DNA of 23,012 nucleotides, taken from contig MGQD01000006.1 in NCBI GenBank assembly GCA_001797695.1, forward strand, positions 12,493 to 35,504, in the 5' to 3' direction. Positions 16,335 through 22,449 of this stretch are shown here, piece by piece. Source of the stretch: Deltaproteobacteria bacterium RBG_13_49_15. GTDB taxonomy: Bacteria > Desulfobacterota > Desulfobacteria > Desulfobacterales > UBA2156. Numbering within the stretch: the first letter of the stretch is position 1; the number at the start of each line of letters is the position of its first letter. Both the position numbers and the translations under genes were made by a program. The notes under the pieces are model-generated. The model did not search any database. It was not told where the DNA came from and was given only the letters and a program-made list of their open reading frames with translations.

Positions 16335-18070
16335 CCGGTTGCCTCGTGCTTCAATTGAACGGTTATTTGATCCGGATTTCCAGCCGGGGGGATATTTAGA
16401 TAGCTCAGGGTTTCCTGTGCGATCTTTTTAAATGCCGGACCGGCGACAGTGCCTCCGTAGTACGCTTTCTTCGGTTCGTCGATGATGACGAGCACCGCGA
16501 TCTCCGTATTTTCGACAGGAGCAAACCCGACAAAGGATGAGAGATACCTCCCCTTGGCGTATCCGCCCTTTTTATCCGCTTTTTGGGCGGTTCCGGTCTT
16601 TCCGGAAACGGAATATCCATCGAGAGCGGCTCCGGCCCCAGTTCCACCCTTTTCGATAACAGCAGCCATGATGGTTTTAAGCGTCGATGCCGTTTCCTTT
16701 GAAATAGCTCTCCGCACCTTTTTCGGCGCGAACCCTACGAGAATACGTCCGTTTTTATCCGTGATCCCCTGAACCATATAAGGCTTCATAAGAATTCCGT
16801 CGTTCGCGATCGCCGAAACCGCCGAAATCAGCTGAATCGCCGAAACACTGATCCCCTGGCCGAACGCGATGACGGCGCTGTCGATTTTGGCCCATCTTTG
16901 GAACGGCGGCACATTTCCCATAACTTCACCGGGACAGTCGATTTGAGTTTTCTCTCCGAACCCAAATCCGCTAAGCGTTTTGTGAAGAGTTTCCGGTCCG
17001 ATCATCTGACTCACTTTTGCAGCGCCGATATTGCTGGAATATTTTACAATTTCAGCCAGAGTCAACCATCCGTGTGGATGCACATCATGAATGACGTGTT
17101 TACCGATCCGGTATTCCCCGTTTTCAGCGAAAAAAACGCTGCTGGGTGTGCACTCGCCGCTTTCGATGGCGGCTGCGGCGGTAAAGATTTTCATGGTTGA
17201 TCCGGGCTCAAAGGAATCGGCGACAGCCCTGTTGCGCCACGTTTCCCTGTTGTATGATCGAAACGCATTCGGATTCACAAAAGGATAGTGGGCCATCGCC
17301 AGAACCGCTCCTGTTTTCGGAACCATGACAATCGCGGTTCCGGACTCTCCCAAGTAGGAATCCACCGCTTCTTGGAGCGTCCTTTCGGCGATGTATTGAA
17401 TGTTGCTATCGAGCGTGAGAATCAGATTCTTTCCGCCGTTTTCAACCTCAGGGCTTTTGCGGTCATTCAGACCTCTTCCTAGGGCATCCCGGACGATCTT
17501 GAATTCCCCCTTTTCACCCTGCAGGTAGCGGTCGTAAAAAAATTCGACCCCTTCCAATCCATGCCCGTCGATCCCTGAAAAACCGAGGACCTGAGCGGCA
17601 AGCGTTTTGCTTGGATAAAAGCGTCCGTCCTCGGAGATGAAGTCGATGCCGCTAAACTGGAGATCCTTGATGTTCGTGGTTTCCTTTGGGGTTGTCTGTC
17701 GCTTGACCCACACGAAAGTCTTTCCTGAAGAAAGCTTCTGGGAGAGCTCTTTTCGGTTGATTTGAAGCTCCTTTGCGAGGGCCTTGGCAATTTGAGGCAT
17801 CCCTTCCATTTGACCCGGATATGCTGCGATCGAAGCCACATCAACGGTTATCGCCATTTCTTTGTAATTGCGATCGAAAATGGTTCCCCTTTTACCCCGT
17901 GAAATCATCAATTTTTTATACTGGTTGGCCGCCTTTTCGGAAAGGATCTCATTGCAGAATGCCTGGATGTAAACCGCACGAACCGCGATGACGGCCATGA
18001 AAAAACCGAATACTCCTCCAATCACCGCTATCCGAAACGCCGCCGAATTCTTTTTTTGTTTTGCCCTCAT
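16331..18070 (-). CDS. ftsI: Septal peptidoglycan transpeptidase FtsI (PBP3, class B)
   Basis: FtsI cross-links septal peptidoglycan in the periplasm as partner of FtsW. A basic N-terminus and one membrane anchor (about residues 12-36) precede the pedestal domain, with RGTIFDRN at 61-68. The penicillin-binding motifs are STMK with nucleophile S291, SSN (345-347) and KTG (491-493). The protein stops soon after the catalytic domain (579 residues) and has no C-terminal PASTA repeat, which some deltaproteobacterial and Gram-positive homologues carry. It overlaps ftsL by ATGA and murE by TTGA. Confidence 0.96.
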   Translation of the reverse strand: MRAKQKKNSAAFRIAVIGGVFGFFMAVIAVRAVYIQAFCNEILSEKAANQYKKLMISRGKRGTIFDRNYKEMAITVDVASIAAYPGQMEGMPQIAKALAKELQINRKELSQKLSSGKTFVWVKRQTTPKETTNIKDLQFSGIDFISEDGRFYPSKTLAAQVLGFSGIDGHGLEGVEFFYDRYLQGEKGEFKIVRDALGRGLNDRKSPEVENGGKNLILTLDSNIQYIAERTLQEAVDSYLGESGTAIVMVPKTGAVLAMAHYPFVNPNAFRSYNRETWRNRAVADSFEPGSTMKIFTAAAAIESGECTPSSVFFAENGEYRIGKHVIHDVHPHGWLTLAEIVKYSSNIGAAKVSQMIGPETLHKTLSGFGFGEKTQIDCPGEVMGNVPPFQRWAKIDSAVIAFGQGISVSAIQLISAVSAIANDGILMKPYMVQGITDKNGRILVGFAPKKVRRAISKETASTLKTIMAAVIEKGGTGAGAALDGYSVSGKTGTAQKADKKGGYAKGRYLSSFVGFAPVENTEIAVLVIIDEPKKAYYGGTVAGPAFKKIAQETLSYLNIPPAGNPDQITVQLKHEATG

Positions 18071-18378
18071 GGGATTTTTACAATCTGCTCCGGTGACGGA
18101 ACAACTAAATGGAACCGGCTCTGCGCCATCTCAGTAAGCCTCTGAGGGGACTTAAGGTGCGCCAGTTCAATGGTCAGATTTTTTTGAAGCTTGAGCAATT
18201 CTTTTTGACGAGCCGTTGCCAGCGAAATGTCATATCCCACTTTGACGGACTGGACCCGGCACCAGGTATAGAAAAAAAGCTCCATAATAAAAACAGACAT
18301 GATGGCCATCCAGATGAAGATCATCTTCCGTCTGATTTGTTTCGTGTTCTTGCGTTCAGCCATCCGGAGATGAGTCAT
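18067..18378 (-). CDS. ftsL: Cell division protein FtsL
   Basis: FtsL is a small bitopic protein that, with FtsB and FtsQ, activates the FtsW-FtsI synthase. The 103 residues show a short basic cytoplasmic tail, one membrane segment (about residues 19-38, MIFIWMAIMSVFIMELFFYT) and a periplasmic stretch with heptad-like hydrophobics (ARQKELLKLQKNLTIELAHL) fitting a coiled coil. Sequence conservation in this family is poor, so the call rests on size, topology and position between rsmH and ftsI. The ATG overlaps the rsmH stop by one base (TAATG), with AAGG upstream; M6 is a possible alternative start. Confidence 0.9.
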   Translation of the reverse strand: MTHLRMAERKNTKQIRRKMIFIWMAIMSVFIMELFFYTWCRVQSVKVGYDISLATARQKELLKLQKNLTIELAHLKSPQRLTEMAQSRFHLVVPSPEQIVKIP

Positions 18379-19316
18379 TATCGCCTTTCCGCCGCCCTCA
18401 ATTTGGCGCTTCTAGCCATTGGATTCGTGCGAATTTCCTCCGGACCAGGGCGAATTGGTTTTTTTGTTAATATGCGAAGAGACCCCAATCGGCCGCAAAC
18501 ACACGTTGGGAAATCCGGAGGGCATGTGCATGGTTTTTCAAGGGCCTTAAAACGCTTTTTTACAATCCGATCTTCCAGGGAATGGAACGATATCACACAC
18601 AAACGACCCCCTGAAGTAAGAAGGTCCGGGACTCGGTCCAACAAAGTTGCAAGATTTTCCAACTCCCGGTTTACGGCGATCCTGAGCGCCATGAACACGC
18701 GCGTTGCCGGATGGATCCTCCGGGAAGCTGCTCCTGCCGGCCTTACCACTGAGGTTATGATTTCACTCAACTGCCGGCTCGACTGAATCCGTTCTTTCTT
18801 CCTTGATTTAACGATCTGTTTCGCTATCGGCCTGGAATACCGTTCTTCCCCGTATTCCCTGAAAATGTTAACCAGAGCTTTTTCATCAAGATCGTTTACG
18901 AGATCTTCGGCCCTCACGCTTTCACGTATGTCCATTCGCATATCAAGCGGTTCATCTTTTCTAAAGCTGAATCCCCGTCCGCTAAATTCGAGTTGATGGA
19001 AAGAAATACCCAGATCGAGAAGTATTCCGTTGACTTTTGGGATATTGAGTTTTTTGAGGTAATCCGGTAGATGAATGAAATTGCCTTGAAAGAGATGAAA
19101 TTGAAATGAATTTGGATGATCCGCAAGTTGATGATGTTCGATTGCATCCTGATCAAGATCGATACCGATCAGTATTCCGTTTGGAGCAATTCCCGGTATA
19201 ATTTCCTTTGCATGTCCTCCGCCCCCGAGAGTGCCATCCACAATAATTTGACCCGCTTTTGGATTGAGGTGGAAGATCACCTCTTTGGTCATGACGGGTA
19301 CATGTTGATAAGGCAT
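18378..19316 (-). CDS. rsmH: 16S rRNA m4C1402 methyltransferase RsmH (MraW)
   Basis: RsmH uses S-adenosylmethionine to N4-methylate C1402 of 16S rRNA in the ribosomal P site. The N-terminus YQHVPVMTKEVIFHLNPK and the SAM-binding loop DGTLGGGGHAKEI (residues 27-39) are diagnostic, followed by GILLDLGISFHQLE, GRGFSFRKDEPLDMRM, FHSLEDRIVKKRF and the C-terminal RSAKLRAAER. Its 312 residues match the family. It starts 3 nt after mraZ, with AGGGA inside the end of mraZ as ribosome site, and ends overlapping ftsL. Confidence 0.97.
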   Translation of the reverse strand: MPYQHVPVMTKEVIFHLNPKAGQIIVDGTLGGGGHAKEIIPGIAPNGILIGIDLDQDAIEHHQLADHPNSFQFHLFQGNFIHLPDYLKKLNIPKVNGILLDLGISFHQLEFSGRGFSFRKDEPLDMRMDIRESVRAEDLVNDLDEKALVNIFREYGEERYSRPIAKQIVKSRKKERIQSSRQLSEIITSVVRPAGAASRRIHPATRVFMALRIAVNRELENLATLLDRVPDLLTSGGRLCVISFHSLEDRIVKKRFKALEKPCTCPPDFPTCVCGRLGSLRILTKKPIRPGPEEIRTNPMARSAKLRAAERR

Positions 19317-19319
19317 CGA

Positions 19320-19766
19320 TCAAATCCCTAATTTGGCAATTTCGTTCCTGACTTCCTCCTTTTTCATATTCTCTTCCATGTTCATGTTTTCGTTTTCCCA
19401 ATTTTCCCGGGACCAGATTTCGAAATGTTCGAGAACCCCCACAAGAACGATTTCCTTATCGATCTCCGCATACTGTCTTAATAGCGGCGGAATGAGCATT
19501 CGACCCTGCTTGTCAAAGGGGCAGTCAAAGGCTCCCCCGATAAAAACCCGCCTGAAGCGTCTCATGTTATCGCTTTTTTCAGCCAGCGACATGATCCGGG
19601 TTTCAATTTTTTTCCACTCTTCAAACGTGTATGCATAAAGCCCCTTATCTAGCCGGGTCATCATCACCCGATCGGCTCCGCTGACGGTAATAACCTCTCT
19701 GAACCGTGCCGGAATGACGATTCGCCCTTTATCATCGATCGCATGGAAGGAGCTACCACGAAACAT
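19320..19766 (-). CDS. mraZ: Transcriptional regulator MraZ
   Basis: MraZ is a DNA-binding protein of the AbrB-like fold that controls the dcw promoter, usually by binding short tandem repeats upstream of its own gene. Two copies of the domain are visible, each with the DXXXR motif: D11-R15 in DDKGRIVIPARFRE and D85-R89 in DKQGRMLIPPLLRQ. At 148 residues it matches the family. The C-terminal tail from about residue 126 is rich in Asn, Met, Glu and Lys and looks like a charged helix. Three matching boxes lie directly upstream, supporting autoregulation of the whole cluster. Confidence 0.97.
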   Translation of the reverse strand: MFRGSSFHAIDDKGRIVIPARFREVITVSGADRVMMTRLDKGLYAYTFEEWKKIETRIMSLAEKSDNMRRFRRVFIGGAFDCPFDKQGRMLIPPLLRQYAEIDKEIVLVGVLEHFEIWSRENWENENMNMEENMKKEEVRNEIAKLGI

Positions 19767-19770
19767 AATT

Positions 19771-19800
19771 CACCCTTTTCTACCACTTTATTCCACTTTA
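19771..19800 (-). promoter_or_regulatory. Predicted MraZ operator: three 10-bp spaced boxes
   Basis: On the minus strand three boxes follow each other at exactly 10-bp intervals: AAAGTGG (19793-19799), AAAGTGG (19783-19789) and the looser AAAAGGGTG (19771-19779). This matches the reported MraZ recognition pattern of short G-rich direct repeats spaced one helical turn apart. The third box overlaps the mraZ ribosome site (AAGGG), so the protein could also compete with translation signals at DNA level. The boxes lie around and after the expected transcription start. Confidence 0.75.
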
Positions 19801-19805
19801 TGTGC

Positions 19806-19833
19806 TTAAAATATATTTTAGCGGTGGTGTCAA
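19806..19833 (-). promoter_or_regulatory. Predicted promoter of the dcw cluster (Pmra)
   Basis: A perfect -35 hexamer TTGACA lies at 19828-19833 on the minus strand. The -10 is weaker: TTTTAA at 19806-19811 with a 16-bp spacer is the best choice in the AT-rich stretch AAAATATATTTTAA. The start site would be near 19799, giving a leader of about 33 nt that includes the MraZ boxes. Confidence 0.55.
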
Positions 19834-20065
19834 GAAAAAAATGAAAGAATCTTCCCATTTTTTATAATGATTGACGGCTGTTACCAAAAAAATAGACAGC
19901 CATGCGTAACGCCGAAAAAAAACGGGAAAAACGATATCGATGACCCGATCCAAATAAGCCTAATTGAACGGGTTTACAGGAGAGCCGGATCTTGATAAAA
20001 GACCCAATTAGGGAATAAGGGAAAAACACGATGAAACCGGTTTATCGGAGCGATGGGAGGTTTAC
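19834..20065. other. Divergent intergenic region: AT-rich, with inverted repeats
   Basis: Apart from the mraZ promoter and boxes, this stretch separates the dcw cluster from the plus-strand genes. It contains a consensus -10 TATAAT (plus strand, 19863-19868) with no good -35. It also has two overlapping inverted repeats: GGCTGT (19876-19881) with ACAGCC (19896-19901), and CGGC-T-GTTAC (19875-19884) with GTAACGCCG (19906-19914), the latter followed by eight A residues. These pairings exclude each other. I see no conserved gene here other than a possible 12-codon frame at 20031. Confidence 0.5.
19973..20001 (+). promoter_or_regulatory. Candidate promoter for the Cys-rich protein gene
   Basis: TTTACA (19973-19978) and TAAAAG (19996-20001) are separated by 17 bp and match sigma-70-type hexamers at 5/6 and 4/6 positions. 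Transcription would start about 30 nt before the leader frame at 20031. AT-rich surroundings make a chance match possible. Confidence 0.35.
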
Positions 20066-20069
20066 TTGA
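20031..20069 (+). CDS. Possible 12-residue leader peptide
   Basis: ATG to TGA encodes MKPVYRSDGRFT. AAGGG lies 9 nt before the ATG, an acceptable ribosome site. Its TGA overlaps the TTG start of the next gene as TTGA, and the strong GGGAGG ribosome site of that gene lies inside this frame, the arrangement expected for translational coupling. There is no run of one amino acid codon that would suggest classical attenuation. A frame this short can arise by chance, so this is a candidate only. Confidence 0.3.
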   Translation: MKPVYRSDGRFT

Positions 20070-20410
20070 AAGAAAACGATACAAATGGATCCTGTGACAA
20101 TGTTGAATGGACTGAACGCAAATTATGCATCGACGAAAATTGCATCGGTGTGATCGGTGTCGATGGGCGATGCCGGGAATGCGGAAAACCGTTTGACCCG
20201 ACGATTGCAAATGAAGAAGATATTAAACCATCGGGAAATCCGAGTCTTTCTGAAAATCCGGTTGCCTGTCAATGTGGAAAAGAAGATTCAGACTCATACT
20301 GGCAGGAACGGACTCTGTGCATCGACGAAAATTGCATCGGTGTCGTCGGGTACGACGGAAGGTGCGGGGAATGCGGAAAGCCTTATATCAGGACTAAGGA
20401 TGAAGCTTAA
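20066..20410 (+). CDS. Small protein with two zinc-ribbon-like repeats, function unknown
   Basis: This 114-residue protein is two copies of a 29-residue unit joined by a polar linker. Copy one is residues 15-43 and copy two 79-107, identical at 23 of 29 positions. Each has the pattern CX4CX9CX2C (C21, C26, C36, C39 and C85, C90, C100, C103) ending in ECGKP, which suggests one bound zinc per unit; further Cys are C10, C68 and C70. There is no signal peptide or membrane segment. Similar short Cys-rich units occur in proteins of sulfate- and metal-reducing bacteria as I recall them, without known function. The start is TTG with GGGAGG 5 nt upstream. The units share a 26-bp exact DNA match, pointing to duplication. 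Confidence 0.8.
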   Translation: MKENDTNGSCDNVEWTERKLCIDENCIGVIGVDGRCRECGKPFDPTIANEEDIKPSGNPSLSENPVACQCGKEDSDSYWQERTLCIDENCIGVVGYDGRCGECGKPYIRTKDEA

Positions 20411-20437
20411 ACCAAAAACCGGAACCGGGATCAAACG

Positions 20438-20465
20438 TTGCCCGTTGGATCAAGCACTGTATAAG
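20438..20465 (+). promoter_or_regulatory. Candidate promoter before the flavoprotein gene
   Basis: TTGCCC (20438-20443) and TATAAG (20460-20465) are 16 bp apart and match 4/6 and 5/6 consensus positions. The 114-nt gap after the Cys-rich gene leaves room for independent transcription of the following genes. No terminator is visible in the gap. Confidence 0.3.
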
Positions 20466-20524
20466 TTTGACCCATCGGAGAAGAACCGGTTTGAAAAAGC
20501 ATGATTGCTTCGGAGACTACTCTC

Positions 20525-20980
20525 ATGAGAAGAAAAGAAAAAGAAATCACGAATAAAAAAGAAATCGAATCGATTATCCGCAAATCAGCCGTATGTCGTC
20601 TGGCTATGGCCGAAAAAGAGACCCCCTATGTCGTTCCATTATGCTTCGGATATGATCGGAATACCCTTTTTTTTCATTCGGCGACCGAAGGCAAAAAGCT
20701 CGACATATTGAGAAAAAATAATTCCGTCTGCGTTGAATTCGACACCGATCATGAAATTCTTAATAACGAAAAGGCCTGCCGATGGGGGATGCGGTATGCC
20801 AGCGTCATTGCTTTTGGAAAGGCATCCTTTGTCGAATACCCGGATGAAAAAAGAAAAGCGCTGGATCTTATCATGCGACAGTACTCGGATGCAGCGTTTC
20901 ACTATTCAGATGAAGATCTGAGTAAAATCTCAATCATCAGAGTAACCCTTGAGCTTATGACCGGCAAACGCTCGTACTGA
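20525..20980 (+). CDS. Pyridoxamine 5'-phosphate oxidase-fold flavoprotein (NimA-like)
   Basis: A 151-residue protein of the FMN-binding split-barrel superfamily, in the group that includes nitroimidazole-resistance NimA-like proteins (Pfam Pyridox_ox_2 type). Diagnostic stretches are MRRKEKEITNKKEIESII at the start, CRLAMAEKETPYVVPLCFGY, LFFHSATEGKKLDILRKN, which is the usual FMN phosphate-contacting region, and VCVEFDTDHE. The real substrate is unknown; members are thought to be flavin reductases or related oxidoreductases. I chose ATG 20525 because GGAG lies shortly upstream and the family usually begins MRRK; an ATG at 20501 would add eight residues without a ribosome site. The next gene starts 36 nt later. 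Confidence 0.88.
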   Translation: MRRKEKEITNKKEIESIIRKSAVCRLAMAEKETPYVVPLCFGYDRNTLFFHSATEGKKLDILRKNNSVCVEFDTDHEILNNEKACRWGMRYASVIAFGKASFVEYPDEKRKALDLIMRQYSDAAFHYSDEDLSKISIIRVTLELMTGKRSY

Positions 20981-21016
20981 AAATCACAAACCGGGCGTTT
21001 CATAGGAAGGTGTCAT

Positions 21017-21685
21017 TTGAAAAAGGGATTCAAAACCGCTTCAAAAAGACCGCCCCTCATTCAAATCCGAGCCATTGCAAAGAAGCATTTCAACCATGCA
21101 CCGGCCAGCCACGATTGGGAGCACACCCTTCGGGTCTGCCGTCTCTGCAGGCGCATCGGCCCGAAAGAAAAGGCTGATATGGAAGTGCTTCTGGCGGCGG
21201 CATACCTGCACGACATCGGAAGATCCCATCAGGATGGTTCGCATGGAAAAACCTGCCATGCCGAAATGGGCGCCAAACTGGCGATATTGATGCTCAAATC
21301 ACTTGATTTTTCAGAGAACCGGAGACGAAACATCATCCATTGCATCCGATCTCATCGCTTCCGCGGAAATTGCGCCCCTGAAAGCATTGAAGCAAAAATA
21401 CTTTACGATGCCGATAAGTTGGATTCCATTGGAGCGGTGGGCGTGGCCAGAGCTTTTCTCTTTGCAGGAGAATTGGGAGCGAGGCTTCATAATCCGCATA
21501 TCCTGATTGAATCGACCAAACCGTATTCGAAAAATGATACCGGTTTTCGAGAATATAAAGTGAAGCTCTCTAAAATCCGAAGCCGGATGCAAACGAAAAC
21601 CGGAAGGGAAATGGCCGAGGATCGACATCATTTCATGGATGACTTTTTTAACCGCTTACAGAATGAATACAACGGAAAGAGGTGA
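21017..21685 (+). CDS. HD-domain metal-dependent phosphohydrolase (YedJ-like)
   Basis: A 222-residue HD-superfamily protein resembling the uncharacterised YedJ group. Metal-ligand candidates are H36 in SHDWEHTLRV (the histidine before the HD), H65-D66 in AYLHDIGR, H113 in IRSHRF and D131/D133 in YDADKLD. Members cleave phosphoester bonds in nucleotides or related compounds, but the substrate here is not known. The start is TTG with AGGAAGG 7 nt upstream. It ends 4 nt before the IMP cyclohydrolase gene, so the two are probably co-translated; that would fit, but does not prove, a nucleotide-related role. Confidence 0.88.
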   Translation: MKKGFKTASKRPPLIQIRAIAKKHFNHAPASHDWEHTLRVCRLCRRIGPKEKADMEVLLAAAYLHDIGRSHQDGSHGKTCHAEMGAKLAILMLKSLDFSENRRRNIIHCIRSHRFRGNCAPESIEAKILYDADKLDSIGAVGVARAFLFAGELGARLHNPHILIESTKPYSKNDTGFREYKVKLSKIRSRMQTKTGREMAEDRHHFMDDFFNRLQNEYNGKR

Positions 21686-21689
21686 CTGA

Positions 21690-22373
21690 GTGAGCATCAA
21701 CATTGTTGAAAAAATCGATGATCAGGTCAAGGTCAACCATGTCCTGGTGAGCGTTTCTGACAAATCAGGCCTTTCTACATTCATTCCGCGAATTATTGAA
21801 ATGAATCCCCATATCAGGATCTTTTCCACCGGAGGAACTTTCGCGAGCATTCAGGGGATCCTGGGGGAAAAAGCATCCAGATGGCTGATGCAGGTTTCGG
21901 AATATACCGGGCAGCCGGAAACCCAGGGCGGGCTGGTCAAAACTCTCGATTTTAGAATCTATCTGGGGCTTTTGACCGAAACATATAATGACGCTCATCA
22001 GGAGGATCTAAAGCGGACGAAAAGCGTCCCCATCGATATGGTGGTGGTCAACCTGTATCCTTTCCAGGAAACCGTTTCTAGAAAACGGATACCCGTTGAA
22101 ACCGCCCGTGGAAACATAGATATCGGCGGCCCCTGTATGATCCGGGCTGCGGCCAAGAATTTCATCCGGGTGGCGTCAGTTGTGGATCCGGGCGATTACG
22201 ATATCATTATTAAAGAACTTACCGCGAGCGGTTGCACCACAAGCTTAAAGCTGCGGTTCCAACTGGCGCAAAAAGCCTTCGATCACACCGCAACTTACGA
22301 TCGGGCCATCGCAACCTTTCTTCGTGCCCGTCAATTTTCAGAACTCAAAACATGCTATGCCATTCCGGTTTGA
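21690..22373 (+). CDS. purH: Stand-alone IMP cyclohydrolase (PurH N-terminal domain)
   Basis: IMP cyclohydrolase closes the ring of FAICAR to give IMP, the last step of purine synthesis. In most bacteria it is the first 200 residues of bifunctional PurH; here the protein ends at residue 227, at that domain boundary, with no AICAR formyltransferase domain, so the preceding step must be encoded elsewhere. Recognisable motifs are SVSDKSGL (21-28), STGGT (46-50), VKTL with K84, NLYPF with Y123, GNIDIGGP with D144 and AAAKN with K156. The normally conserved DGRVKTLHP reads GGLVKTLDF, replacing an Arg and the HP pair. The start is GTG with GAGG upstream. Confidence 0.88.
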   Translation: MSINIVEKIDDQVKVNHVLVSVSDKSGLSTFIPRIIEMNPHIRIFSTGGTFASIQGILGEKASRWLMQVSEYTGQPETQGGLVKTLDFRIYLGLLTETYNDAHQEDLKRTKSVPIDMVVVNLYPFQETVSRKRIPVETARGNIDIGGPCMIRAAAKNFIRVASVVDPGDYDIIIKELTASGCTTSLKLRFQLAQKAFDHTATYDRAIATFLRARQFSELKTCYAIPV

Positions 22374-22449
22374 ACAAATACCGGGTGCGTTCATAAAAAG
22401 ACTTGGCAAAACCGCGACTTAAAAGGTGAAAACGATCAGGGGAGGAAAT

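Noticed and set aside
19863..19876. Promoter built on TATAAT (19863) and TTGACG (19871), plus strand
   Set aside because: The hexamers are in the wrong order and too close; TATAAT has no usable -35 at 16-18 bp.
20157..20504. Second open frame overlapping the Cys-rich gene
   Set aside because: It is out of frame with the repeated CX4C/CX2C protein and has no recognisable motif. The in-frame duplication supports the 20066 gene instead.
22374..22449. Terminator or small gene between the cyclohydrolase and patatin genes
   Set aside because: No hairpin with a U-run and no start with a ribosome site other than that of the patatin gene was seen.
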